The translations under genes and the position numbers were made by a program. DNA of 64,000 nt from Arthrobacter sp. NEB 688 (lineage in GTDB: Bacteria; Actinomycetota; Actinomycetes; Actinomycetales; Dermatophilaceae). The stretch is taken from NCBI RefSeq assembly GCF_013201035.1, contig NZ_CP053707.1, positions 1,054,001 to 1,118,000 on the forward strand, given 5' to 3'. The notes under the pieces were generated by a model. The model had not been told where the DNA came from. It did not search any database and worked only from the letters and a program-made list of their open reading frames with translations. Below, in pieces: positions 42,986-51,108 of this stretch (within the stretch, counting starts at the first letter, position 1; each line of letters begins with the position of its first letter).

Positions 42986-44260
42986 ATGGACTTCGCACCG
43001 TCCGCCCGCGCCGCCGACCTCGCCTCCCGGGTCCGCGCCTTCGTCGACACCGAGGTCGCGCCGGTCGAGGAGCGCCTCCTCGCCGACGTGGCCGCCCGCC
43101 GCGCCCGGGGCGAGGACCCGTGGCCGCCCACCGCCGAGGTCGAGGACCTCAAGGCCAAGGCCCGCGCGCAGGGCCTCTGGAACCTCTTCCTGCCGGCCGG
43201 CGAGGGCGACGCGTGGGCCGAGCGCTTCGGCACCGACGGCGGCACGGGGCTGACCAACCTCGACTACGCCACCGTCGCCGAGCAGACCGGCCGCTCGACC
43301 CTGGCGCCGCTCGTCCTCAACTGCAACGCCCCCGACACCGGCAACATGGAGGTGCTCCTGCGCTACGGCACCCCCGAGCAGCAGGACGCCTGGCTCGTCC
43401 CGCTCCTCGACGGGCGCATCCGCAGCGTCTTCCTCATGACCGAGCCCGGAGTCGCGAGCTCGGACGCCACGACGATGGCCGCCACGGCCACGCTCGACGG
43501 CGACGAGGTCGTCGTCGACGGTCGCAAGTGGTGGACGACCGGCGCCGGCCACCCGGACAGCCGGCTCGGCATCTTCATGGGCCTGACCGACCCCGCGGCG
43601 CACCGCCACCGCCAGCACTCGATGGTCCTGGTCCCGATGGACGCCCCGGGGGTCCGCGTCGAGCGGATGCTCAGCGCCCTCGGCCACCACGACGAGCCGC
43701 TCGGCCACGGCGAGGTGACCCTCGACGGCGTCCGCGTCCCCGCCGGCAACGTCCTCCTCGGCCCCGGCCGCGCCTTCGAGATCGCCCAGGGGCGCCTCGG
43801 CCCCGGTCGCGTCCACCACTGCATGCGGCTCGTCGGCCTCGCCGAGAAGGCGCTCGAGATGGCGTGCGAGCGCTCCAGCAACCGGGTCGCCTTCGGGAGG
43901 CCGATCGCGAACCTCGGCGGCAACCGCGAGCGCCTCGCGAGGGCCCGCATCGCCATCAACCAGGCGCGGCTGCTCGTGCTCCACGCCGCCTGGAAGCTCG
44001 ACACCGTCGGCATCGAGGGCGCCCTCTCGGAGGTCAGCGAGATCAAGGCCGCCGTGCCGCAGATGGCCTGCGACGTCATCGACCTCGCGATCCAGCTGCA
44101 CGGCGGTGCCGGCATGAGCGACGACCTCCCCCTCGCCGCCGCCTATGCCGGGGCGCGCAGCCTGCGCCTGGCCGACGGCCCGGACGAGGTGCACCTCGGC
44201 GTCGTCGCACGTCACCTGCTCAAGCCCTACGCCACCCGAGCCCAGGAGGCCACCCGATGA
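42986..44260 (+). CDS. Acyl-CoA dehydrogenase, ACAD10/11-like
   Basis: A 424-residue FAD flavoprotein of the long ACAD form. Landmarks: MTEPGVASSDATTMAATATL, RKWWTTGAGHP, the motif ARSLRLADGPDEVHLGVVA near the C-terminus that is typical of ACAD10/ACAD11-like enzymes, and VHHCMRLVGLAEKALEMACE. In those enzymes a linked APH-like kinase phosphorylates a 4-hydroxyacyl-CoA before the dehydrogenase eliminates it; such a kinase is encoded two genes on. ATG 42986. Its stop overlaps the next ATG. Confidence 0.88.
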   Translation: MDFAPSARAADLASRVRAFVDTEVAPVEERLLADVAARRARGEDPWPPTAEVEDLKAKARAQGLWNLFLPAGEGDAWAERFGTDGGTGLTNLDYATVAEQTGRSTLAPLVLNCNAPDTGNMEVLLRYGTPEQQDAWLVPLLDGRIRSVFLMTEPGVASSDATTMAATATLDGDEVVVDGRKWWTTGAGHPDSRLGIFMGLTDPAAHRHRQHSMVLVPMDAPGVRVERMLSALGHHDEPLGHGEVTLDGVRVPAGNVLLGPGRAFEIAQGRLGPGRVHHCMRLVGLAEKALEMACERSSNRVAFGRPIANLGGNRERLARARIAINQARLLVLHAAWKLDTVGIEGALSEVSEIKAAVPQMACDVIDLAIQLHGGAGMSDDLPLAAAYAGARSLRLADGPDEVHLGVVARHLLKPYATRAQEATR

Positions 44261-45066
44261 CCCGCCGCGCCCTCGTCACCGGTGGGGCCTCCGGCCTCGG
44301 CCGTGCCCTCGTCGAGCTGCTCGTCGCCCGCGGCGACCGGGTGCTCGCGGTCGACCTCGCCGAGGACCGCCCCGCGGGCGTCCCGGCCGGCGCCGAGTAC
44401 CGACGGCTCGACGTGCGCAGCCAGCAGGACTGGGACGCCACCCTCGCGTGGGTGCGCGAGGAGTGGGGCGGCCTCGACCTGCTCGTCAACAACGCCGGGA
44501 TCGCCACCGGCGGCCGCATCGACGTCGAGGCGATGGCCGACTGGGAGCGCGTCGTCTCGATCAACCTCCTCGGCGTCGCGCGCGGGTGCCACACCGTCAC
44601 ACCGCTGTTCAAGGACCAGCGCGCCGGCCACATCGTCAACGTCGCCTCCCTCGCCGGGCTCGTCCACGGCCCGGGGATGTCGAGCTACAACGCGACCAAG
44701 GCCGGCGTCGTGGCGCTCTCGGAGACGCTGGGGTTCGAGCTCGGCCCGTGGGGCATCGACGTCTCGGTCGTCTGCCCGGCGTTCTTCCGCACCAACCTGC
44801 ACGAGTCGTTCGCCGGCAAGGACACCGCGATGCAGGAGGCCGGCATCCGGCTCATCACGAAGGCCTCGGTCGATGCCGCGGACATCGCGCGCATCGTCCT
44901 CGACGGCATCGACAAGAAGAAGTCGGTCATCCTCACCGACCGGATGGGGAAGCAGGCCTACTACGGCAAGCGCTTCCTGCGGCCGCTCTACGACCGGATG
45001 ATGGTCGGCCAGGCCAAGCGGCTCGCCCGCAAGGCGGGTGCCGACCCCCAGGAGTACCTGCCGTGA
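44257..45066 (+). CDS. SDR-family dehydrogenase
   Basis: A 269-residue classical SDR: TGGASGLG, NNAGIATGG, SLAGLVHGPGMSSYNATKAG with Tyr-x3-Lys, and a C-terminal hydrophobic-basic extension (KKKSVILTDRMGKQAYYGKR) beyond the usual core. In the Pseudomonas levulinate pathway an SDR (LvaD) acts as 3-hydroxyacyl-CoA dehydrogenase beside an ACAD and kinase; this gene could do the same. Starts in the ATGA overlap with the ACAD gene and its stop overlaps the kinase GTG. Confidence 0.87.
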   Translation: MTRRALVTGGASGLGRALVELLVARGDRVLAVDLAEDRPAGVPAGAEYRRLDVRSQQDWDATLAWVREEWGGLDLLVNNAGIATGGRIDVEAMADWERVVSINLLGVARGCHTVTPLFKDQRAGHIVNVASLAGLVHGPGMSSYNATKAGVVALSETLGFELGPWGIDVSVVCPAFFRTNLHESFAGKDTAMQEAGIRLITKASVDAADIARIVLDGIDKKKSVILTDRMGKQAYYGKRFLRPLYDRMMVGQAKRLARKAGADPQEYLP

Positions 45067-46139
45067 CCGAGGTCGCCGGGGCCTCGCGGGTTCGCGACGA
45101 GGACGCCTTCGACGTCGCCGCCGCGGCGGCCTGGCTGCGCGAGAACGCCTCGGACGCAGCGGGTCTCGACGGCGAGCCCGAGGTGCGGCAGTTCGCCGGC
45201 GGGGCGAGCAACCTCACCTACCTGCTGCGCTGGCCGGGGCGCGACCTCGTGCTGCGCCGGCCGCCGTCGGGCACGAAGGCCAAGGGTGCCCACGACATGC
45301 GCCGTGAGCACGACCTCCAGGCCGGCCTCGCCGCGTCCTTCCCGCTGGTGCCCACGATGGTCGGGTACTGCGGCGACGAGTCGGCCATCGGCTCCGAGTT
45401 CTACGTCATGGAGCGCATCGCCGGGACCATCCTGCGCAAGGACGTGCCCGACGCCCTCGGCCTCGACCGGGATGCCGTGCGCGCGCTCTGCGAGAACGCG
45501 GTCGACGTCCTCGTGCGGCTGCACGACGTCGACGTCGACGCCGCCGGCCTGCGCGCCCTCGACCGCGGCGACGGCTACGTCGAGCGGCAGGTCGGCGGCT
45601 GGGCCGGGCGGATGCGCCGCGCGCACACCCCCGACGTGCCGGACCACGAGGCGACGATGGCCTGGCTCGAGGCCCACCGGCCGGCCGACCGCCCGCACAC
45701 GTTGATCCACAACGACTTCCGCTTCGACAACCTCGTCCTCGACCCCGACGACCCCACCCGTGTCATCGGCGTCCTCGACTGGGAGCTCGCGACGGTCGGC
45801 GACCCGTTGATGGACCTCGGCTCGGTGCTGGCCTACTGGGTGCAGGCCGACGACGACCCGACCTTCGTCGCCCTCCGGCTCCAGCCCACGCACACCCCCG
45901 GGATGCTGACCCGCGACGAGGTCGTGGCGCGCTACTGCGCGGCCCGCGGGGTCGAGGTCTCGCCTCGCGACCTGCTGTTCTACGAGGTCTTCGGCCTCTT
46001 CCGGCTCGCCGTCATCGCCCAGCAGATCTACTACCGCTTCCACCACGGGCAGACGACCAACCCCGCGTACGGGGCGTTCCGCGACGTCGTCGCCCACCTC
46101 GACCAGCGGTGCGCCCGGCTCCTCGCCGAGCCCGCCTGA
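45063..46139 (+). CDS. APH-like phosphotransferase (ACAD10/11 kinase domain, LvaA-like)
   Basis: A 358-residue kinase-fold protein: GGASNLTYLLRW, LVLRRPPSGTKAKGAHDMRREH (with Lys of the ATP site), the catalytic loop IHNDFRFDNLVLDP and the metal-binding VLDWELATVGDPLMDLGSVL. The wording FRFDNLV and GDPLMDLG with HDM-RREH is that of FadE36/ACAD11/LvaA-type kinases, which phosphorylate 4-hydroxyacyl-CoAs so that the dehydrogenase can form an enoyl-CoA. GTG start, coupled to the SDR. Confidence 0.86.
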   Translation: MTEVAGASRVRDEDAFDVAAAAAWLRENASDAAGLDGEPEVRQFAGGASNLTYLLRWPGRDLVLRRPPSGTKAKGAHDMRREHDLQAGLAASFPLVPTMVGYCGDESAIGSEFYVMERIAGTILRKDVPDALGLDRDAVRALCENAVDVLVRLHDVDVDAAGLRALDRGDGYVERQVGGWAGRMRRAHTPDVPDHEATMAWLEAHRPADRPHTLIHNDFRFDNLVLDPDDPTRVIGVLDWELATVGDPLMDLGSVLAYWVQADDDPTFVALRLQPTHTPGMLTRDEVVARYCAARGVEVSPRDLLFYEVFGLFRLAVIAQQIYYRFHHGQTTNPAYGAFRDVVAHLDQRCARLLAEPA

Positions 46140-46182
46140 CCCGCAGCCCGACCCGACCGACCACCGACGAGAAGGACCGACC

Positions 46183-46932
46183 GTGCCGACGACGATCATC
46201 ACCGGGGCCAGCTCCGGCCTCGGGGCCGAGATGGCCCGCCAGCTCGCCGCCCGCGGCTGGGACCTCGGGCTCTGCGCCCGCCGCACCGAGCGCCTCGAGG
46301 AGCTGCGCGAGGAGATCGTCGAGCGCACCGGCCGCCGGGTCGTCGTCCGCGCCCTCGACGTCACCGACGACGACGCCGTCTTCGAGACGATGCGCGCCTT
46401 CCGCGACGACTTCGGCACCATCGACCGCGTCGTCGTCAACGCCGGCCTCGGCAAGGGGGCGCCGCTCGGCACCGGTCGCTACGACGCCAACCGGCAGACC
46501 GCGATGGTCAACTTCGTCGCCGCCCTGGCCCAGACCGAGGCCGCGATGGAGGTCTTCCGGGCCCAGAAGCGCGGGCACCTCGTGATGATCTCCTCGGTCT
46601 CGGCGATGCGCGGCATGCGCAAGACCGTCACGACGTACGCGGCGACCAAGGCCGGCGTCGCCGCGCTCGCCGAGGGCATCCGCAACGAGATGCTCGGCGA
46701 GCCCGACCTCGACATCCGCGTCTCGGTCATCTACCCGGGCTACATCCGCTCGGAGATGAACGAGAAGGTGTCGCACACCCCGTTCATGGTCGACACCGTG
46801 CCCGGCGTCACCGCGATGGTCGAGGCCATCGAGAAGGAGAAGGCCCACGCCCTCGTGCCGTCGTGGCCGTGGGTCCCGGTGGGCAAGGCGCTGCGCCACC
46901 TGCCGCTGCCCGTCGTCCGGAAGATCATGTGA
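46183..46932 (+). CDS. SDR-family NAD(P)-dependent oxidoreductase
   Basis: A 249-residue SDR: TGASSGLGAEMARQLAARGW, VNAGLGKGAPLG, SSVSAMRGMRKTVTTYAATKAG with the Tyr-x3-Lys pair, and a C-terminal KALRHLPLPVVRKIM. It starts 43 bases after the kinase and is coupled by overlap to the hydroxyacid dehydrogenase. Substrate unknown. Confidence 0.85.
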   Translation: MPTTIITGASSGLGAEMARQLAARGWDLGLCARRTERLEELREEIVERTGRRVVVRALDVTDDDAVFETMRAFRDDFGTIDRVVVNAGLGKGAPLGTGRYDANRQTAMVNFVAALAQTEAAMEVFRAQKRGHLVMISSVSAMRGMRKTVTTYAATKAGVAALAEGIRNEMLGEPDLDIRVSVIYPGYIRSEMNEKVSHTPFMVDTVPGVTAMVEAIEKEKAHALVPSWPWVPVGKALRHLPLPVVRKIM

Positions 46933-47894
46933 CCGTGGGCGTCGTCGTCCTCAGCCGCCTGCCGGGTGACGCCGTCGAGCGGCTGCGCGCCGAGCACGAG
47001 GTCCGCTACCGCGACGAGGACTCGCCCGTCACCGTCCGTGACCTGCCCGTGCTGCTCTCCGGTGCGGAGGCCGTCGTGGTCACGCTCGGCCACCGCGTCG
47101 ACGACGCCTTCCTCGACGCCGCCGGCCCGGGCCTGAAGGTCGTCGCCAACGTCGCCGTCGGCTACGACAACATCGACGTCGAGGCCTGCCGCGCCCGCGG
47201 GGTGGTCGTCACCAACACCCCCGGCGTGCTGACCGACGCCACCGCCGACATCGCCTTCGCTCTGGTCCTCATGGCGACGCGCCGCCTCGGCGAGGCCGAG
47301 CGCGAGGTCCGTGGCGGCACCGGCGGCGGAGGCTGGGGTATGTTCCACCTGCTCGGGACCTCGGTGCAGGGCAAGGTCATCGGCATCCTCGGGCCGGGGG
47401 CCATCGGGCTCGCGACCGCGCGGCGGGCCAGGGCCTTCGGGATGTCGGTGCTGCTGTCGGGGCGCTCGGCGCCGGACGCCGCCGCGGTCGCCGAGCTGGA
47501 CGCCGAGGTCGTCGGGTTCGAGGAGCTGCTCGAGCGCGCCGACGTCGTGTCGGTGCACGTCCCGCTCTCGCCCGCGACGCGCCACCTCGTCGACGCCGTG
47601 GCCATGGCCCGGATGAGGCCCGGCTCCTACCTCGTCAACACCGCTCGGGGACCGCTCGTCGACGAGGCCGCCCTCGCGGCCGCGCTGGAGTCGGGGCACC
47701 TGGCCGGCGCCGGGCTCGACGTGTTCGAGGACGAGCCGCGCGTGCACCCGGCCCTGCTCGCGCGGGAGGACGTCGCGCTGCTGCCCCACATCGGCTCGGC
47801 GACCGTCGAGACCCGCACCGCGATGGCCGGCCTGGCCGCCGACAACGTCCTCGCGGTCCTCGCCGGCCGGGAGCCCGTGACCCCCGTCCGCTGA
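46929..47894 (+). CDS. D-isomer-specific 2-hydroxyacid dehydrogenase
   Basis: A 321-residue dehydrogenase of the glyoxylate/hydroxypyruvate-reductase type: VANVAVGYDNIDVEACRARG, the NAD-binding ILGPGAIGLATARRARAFG, NTARGPLVDEAALAAALESG and the catalytic His in LLPHIGSATVETR. It reduces glyoxylate or hydroxypyruvate or oxidises D-2-hydroxyacids. GTG 46929 overlaps the upstream stop; GTG 46935 is a near alternative. Last gene of the cluster. Confidence 0.87.
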   Translation: MTVGVVVLSRLPGDAVERLRAEHEVRYRDEDSPVTVRDLPVLLSGAEAVVVTLGHRVDDAFLDAAGPGLKVVANVAVGYDNIDVEACRARGVVVTNTPGVLTDATADIAFALVLMATRRLGEAEREVRGGTGGGGWGMFHLLGTSVQGKVIGILGPGAIGLATARRARAFGMSVLLSGRSAPDAAAVAELDAEVVGFEELLERADVVSVHVPLSPATRHLVDAVAMARMRPGSYLVNTARGPLVDEAALAAALESGHLAGAGLDVFEDEPRVHPALLAREDVALLPHIGSATVETRTAMAGLAADNVLAVLAGREPVTPVR

Positions 47895-47903
47895 CCCCGG
47901 CGG

Positions 47904-48149
47904 TCAGCCGCGGAGGCGACGACGCAGCCGACGCCACACGCGTCGAGGCGCCGCGACCGGGGTGTGCCCGCCGTGCACGTGCGAGGCCACCCCGCCCGCG
48001 ACGATGTGCGCGCCCACCGCGTCCGCCGTGGTCCCCGTGCTGACCAGCGCCGGGGCCGCCGCCATCGTCGGGTTGTAGTGCCGGTCGCAGAGGCGTTGTC
48101 CCCGCGCGCCGGTCGACGTCGCCTCGGCCCGGCACCGCTCGCACCTCAC
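47904..48149 (-). CDS. Small zinc-ribbon-like microprotein
   Basis: An 81-residue protein. Starts VRCERCRAEATSTGARGQRL followed by CDRHYNPTM, a C-x2-C ... C-x2-H set able to bind zinc. A helix-breaking Ala/Gly/His-rich middle (VASHVHGGHTP) leads to an Arg-rich end (RRVWRRLRRRLRG). GTG 48149 has GGGAGGG eight bases upstream and overlaps the stop of the upstream micro-gene (GTGA). Probably binds nucleic acid; function unknown. Convergent with the 2-hydroxyacid dehydrogenase. Confidence 0.65.
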   Translation of the reverse strand: MRCERCRAEATSTGARGQRLCDRHYNPTMAAAPALVSTGTTADAVGAHIVAGGVASHVHGGHTPVAAPRRVWRRLRRRLRG

Positions 48150-48310
48150 GAGGCCCTCCCCGTGAGGAGGGGCAGCAGGGCCACCAGGCAGAACGTGACC
48201 AGGGCCAGCGCGCCGAGCGCGTGGTCGCGCACGGGATGGGTGGGGTGCTCGTCGAGCACGAGCGGGCGCATCATGCCCGGTGGCGGTGGGACGGCGGACG
48301 GTGCGGCCAT
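48146..48310 (-). CDS. 54-residue single-pass membrane microprotein
   Basis: A gene short enough to be missed by usual cut-offs. It reads MAAPSAVPPPPGMMRPLVLD, then a His-rich stretch and a hydrophobic C-terminal helix (ALGALALVTFCLVALLPLLT) before GRAS. ATG 48310, stop overlapping the GTG of the zinc-ribbon microprotein. One membrane span, proline-rich cytoplasmic side likely. The pair forms a two-gene operon; role unknown. Confidence 0.6.
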   Translation of the reverse strand: MAAPSAVPPPPGMMRPLVLDEHPTHPVRDHALGALALVTFCLVALLPLLTGRAS

Positions 48311-48382
48311 GGGGACCCCCTGGGTGCTCGTGCCTCCACGGTAGGGCCCGGTGCTCGCGGTGGGAAGACCTCGACCCGGACG

Positions 48383-48844
48383 TCAGCCGGCGCGCAGGTG
48401 CCGGGTGATCGCGGCCCGGAGGCCGTCGTGCCGCGTCGACAGCGCGGTCGCCGGGTCGGACCAGCGCTCCGGTGGGTGGAGCCAGACCGGCTTCGTCACG
48501 AGCCCGGCCGGCTCCCAGTCGTACCGGGGCCAGACGTGGGCGTGGAGGAACGGGTCGGTGTTGCCGAGGATCTCGAGGTTGACCCTCCGGAAGCCGGGGT
48601 CGTGCTCGGCGCAGGCCCGCTCGACGGCCTCGCCGAGGCGCGCCATCGAGGTGAGGAACTCGACCTGCGCCGTAGGGGCGAGGTCGGAGAGGCGCGACGC
48701 GTGGAGGTCGTCGGTCAGCAGGACGCAGTAGCCGGGCAGCCACTGCACGTCCCCGATGACGGCGACCGCCGACGGCATCCGCAGCAGCACGGTGGGGTTC
48801 TCGCCGCGCAGGGCGGACCCGACGCGGTCCTCACGCCAGTCCAT
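48383..48844 (-). CDS. HIT-family hydrolase-like protein
   Basis: A 153-residue HIT-fold protein: MPSAVAVIGDVQWLPGYCVL, LSDLAPTAQVEFLTSMARLG, then NTDPFLHAHVWPRY. The last segment aligns to the triad HxHxHxx with its first His as Phe, leaving H-A-H; the catalytic middle His remains. Likely nucleotide hydrolase or transferase such as Ap4A-related, with altered triad. ATG 48844. Confidence 0.78.
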   Translation of the reverse strand: MDWREDRVGSALRGENPTVLLRMPSAVAVIGDVQWLPGYCVLLTDDLHASRLSDLAPTAQVEFLTSMARLGEAVERACAEHDPGFRRVNLEILGNTDPFLHAHVWPRYDWEPAGLVTKPVWLHPPERWSDPATALSTRHDGLRAAITRHLRAG

Positions 48845-48899
48845 GCCGCCGACGGTGCCACACCGGCCCGCCGGGCGCTGAGGGCCGGAGGAGCGCCGG

Positions 48900-49391
48900 T
48901 CAGAGGGGGCGGTGCATCACGTGGAGGCCGACGCGTCCGTGCCGACGCGAGTCGAACGCCTCCGGCACGGTGCCGACGACCCGGAAGCCGAGGTCCTGCC
49001 ACAGCGTGACGGCGGCGGTGTTGGTCTCGACGACGGCGTTGAACTGCATCGCGTCGTACCCCTGCTCGCGGGCCCACGCGAGCACCCACTCGCCGAGCGC
49101 CCGACCGACGCCGCGGCCCCGCGCGTCCGGCGAGACCATGAACGACGCCGTCGAGACGTGCGCTCCGCGGCCGGGGCGGTTGGGCCCGGTCTTCGCGGAG
49201 CCGAGCACCGCGCCGTCGACGGGGTCGACCGCGACGACGGCCAGCGACGGCGCGCCCTCGTCCCAGAGCCGGCGCACCTCGTCGTCGGAGAGCCCGGACG
49301 GGTAGGCGTAGCTCTCGCCGTCGTCGACGATGCCGTGGAAGGTGGGCAGGAAGGAGGCCCAGTCGGCGTCCTCGATCGGCCGGATGATCAT
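48900..49391 (-). CDS. GNAT-family N-acetyltransferase
   Basis: A 163-residue acetyltransferase: MIIRPIEDADWASFLPTFHG, acetyl-CoA loop VSPDARGRGVGRALGEWVLA (about 93-112), and VETNTAAVTLWQDLGFRVVG. Resembles ribosomal-protein or phosphinothricin-type N-acetyltransferases; substrate unknown. ATG 49391 after a 16-base gap from the flavin protein upstream. Confidence 0.88.
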   Translation of the reverse strand: MIIRPIEDADWASFLPTFHGIVDDGESYAYPSGLSDDEVRRLWDEGAPSLAVVAVDPVDGAVLGSAKTGPNRPGRGAHVSTASFMVSPDARGRGVGRALGEWVLAWAREQGYDAMQFNAVVETNTAAVTLWQDLGFRVVGTVPEAFDSRRHGRVGLHVMHRPL

Positions 49392-49407
49392 CCGGTCAGG
49401 TTACGGC

Positions 49408-49839
49408 TCAGGCGTGCTCGGGGCGCAGGTGCAGCCAGGGGCGGGTGAGGGAGAACGAGCGACCGGACAGCTCGTCGACGGTGATGGCGACGACGTTGAG
49501 CTTGACGGTGTCGACCCAGGGCCGCAGCGGCAGCCCCTCGGTCTCGTCCGCCTCGTGGCCCTCGAGGGTGCGCGCGCGACCGCGGACGACGACGCTGCGT
49601 GCCACGTGCTCGTCGACCTCGTCGACCTCGAACGCGACGTCGGCGTTCATCGTCAGGCCGAGCAGCTTGCTGCCCTCGGCCGTGCGGACGACGATGCGGT
49701 CCTGCGCGTCGACGGCGTAGTTGATCGGCACGAGGTGGACCTCGTCGGCGAGGTGGAACGCCAGCCGGCCGAACTCGTGGCCGCGCAGCAGCTCCCAGGC
49801 CTCCTGCGTCGAGAGGCGGGTGACGGGCGACTCGGTCAT
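49408..49839 (-). CDS. Pyridoxamine-5'-phosphate-oxidase-fold flavin-binding protein
   Basis: A 143-residue split-barrel protein: EAWELLRGHEFGRLAFHLAD, VPINYAVDAQDRIVVRTAEG, SKLLGLTMNADVAFEVDEVD, and a conserved Trp (LRPWVDTVKL) of the mycobacterial-type PNPOx-like flavin/F420-binding family. Such proteins reduce or sequester small substrates with FMN or F420. ATG 49839 has GGAGGACAC upstream. Divergent from the monooxygenase. Confidence 0.83.
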   Translation of the reverse strand: MTESPVTRLSTQEAWELLRGHEFGRLAFHLADEVHLVPINYAVDAQDRIVVRTAEGSKLLGLTMNADVAFEVDEVDEHVARSVVVRGRARTLEGHEADETEGLPLRPWVDTVKLNVVAITVDELSGRSFSLTRPWLHLRPEHA

Positions 49840-49867
49840 GGTGTCCTCCTCGGCGGGACGGGTGACT

Positions 49868-49882
49868 ACTACACAGGGTAGT
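49868..49882. promoter_or_regulatory. Operator-like dyad ACTAC-N5-GTAGT
   Basis: Short inverted repeat between the divergent PNPOx-like and flavin monooxygenase genes; may be a regulator site shared by both. No regulator gene is adjacent. Low certainty. Confidence 0.35.
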
Positions 49883-49937
49883 GGACGGGTCGTCCGGTCC
49901 GCTCCCGGTGTGACGCATCCGGGGATACGCTCCGGAC

Positions 49938-51104
49938 GTGGAGACCCCGGGCACCGAGGACGTCGTCGTCGTGGGAGCGGGCCCCGGAGGGCTCGCCGTC
50001 GCCGCTGCCCTGCGCGCCCGAGGGCTCGACCCGCTGGTCGTCGACCGAGCGGCCGAGGTCGGGAACTCGTGGCGCCACCACTACGACCGCCTGCACCTCC
50101 ACACGCCCCGGGGCTGGTCGCACCTGCCGGGCCACCGCATCCCCAGACGGTTCGGCCGCTGGGTCGCCCGCGCCGACGTCGTCCGCTACCTCGAGGAGTA
50201 CGCCGGCCACCACCGGCTGCGGCTGCGCCTCGGCACGGCGGTCACGCGCATCGACCGGGTCGGGGCGCCGGGCCCGGATGCCGCCCGCGCCGCGCGCTGG
50301 CGCGTCGACCTCGCGGACGGCAGCTCCGTCGAGGCGCGAGACGTCGTCGTCGCGACCGGGTACAACCACACCCCGGTCGAGCCGTCGTGGCCCGGGCTCG
50401 ACGGCTACCCCGGCGAGGTCGTCCTCGCCCGCGACTACCGCAACGGCCGCCGCTGGGCCGGCCGCGAGGTGCTCGTCGTGGGCACCGGCAACACCGGCAC
50501 CGAGATCGCCACCGACCTCGCCGAGCACGGTGCGCTGCGCGTCCTGCTGTCGGTGCGCACGCCCCCGCACATCCTGTCCCGCACCCGCTTCGGCGTGCCG
50601 GCGCAGGCCACCGGCATCGCCGTGCGCCGCCTGCCGCCGAAGGTCGTCGACCGCGTCGCCGGGGTGCTCGCCGCGGTCCAGGAGCCCGACCTCTCGGAGC
50701 ACGGTCTGCCGCGCGCCGGCCGGGACCTCTACAGCCGGGTCCTCGAGGGGCGCATCCCCGTGCAGGACGTCGGCGTCGTCGGGGCCATCCGGGCCGGGCG
50801 CGTCGAGCCGGTCGCCGCGGTCGAGTCCTTCGACGGGGCCGAGGTCGTCCTCGTCGACGGCACGCGGGTCACGCCGGACGCCGTCGTCGTCGCCACCGGC
50901 TACCGCGCCGGCCTCGAACCGCTCGTCGGCCACCTCGGCGTGCTCGGGGCGCGCGGGCTGCCGGCGACGCACGGCTCGGTCCGCTCCGAGGCCGCACCGG
51001 GCCTGTGGTTCACCGGCTTCACCAACCCGATCTCGGGGATGCTGCGCGAGCTGCGCATCGACGCCGAGCGCATCGCGCGCGCCGTCACCCGCGAGCGCGG
51101 CTGA
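49938..51104 (+). CDS. FAD-dependent monooxygenase/oxidoreductase (YUCCA/FMO-like)
   Basis: A 388-residue flavoprotein: FAD motif VVVGAGPGGLAVAAALRARG near residue 10, WRHHYDRLHLHTPRGWSHLP (a FMO fingerprint-like region), VVVATGYNHTPVEPSWPG, the NADPH motif VLVVGTGNTGTEIATDLAEH, and VVVATGYRAGLEPLV near the end. Typical of FMO/YUCCA-type monooxygenases that oxidise amines, sulfides or hydrocarbons; substrate unknown. GTG start 49938. Convergent with the saccharopine-dehydrogenase-like gene by 4 bases. Confidence 0.86.
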   Translation: METPGTEDVVVVGAGPGGLAVAAALRARGLDPLVVDRAAEVGNSWRHHYDRLHLHTPRGWSHLPGHRIPRRFGRWVARADVVRYLEEYAGHHRLRLRLGTAVTRIDRVGAPGPDAARAARWRVDLADGSSVEARDVVVATGYNHTPVEPSWPGLDGYPGEVVLARDYRNGRRWAGREVLVVGTGNTGTEIATDLAEHGALRVLLSVRTPPHILSRTRFGVPAQATGIAVRRLPPKVVDRVAGVLAAVQEPDLSEHGLPRAGRDLYSRVLEGRIPVQDVGVVGAIRAGRVEPVAAVESFDGAEVVLVDGTRVTPDAVVVATGYRAGLEPLVGHLGVLGARGLPATHGSVRSEAAPGLWFTGFTNPISGMLRELRIDAERIARAVTRERG

Positions 51105-51108
51105 CGGC

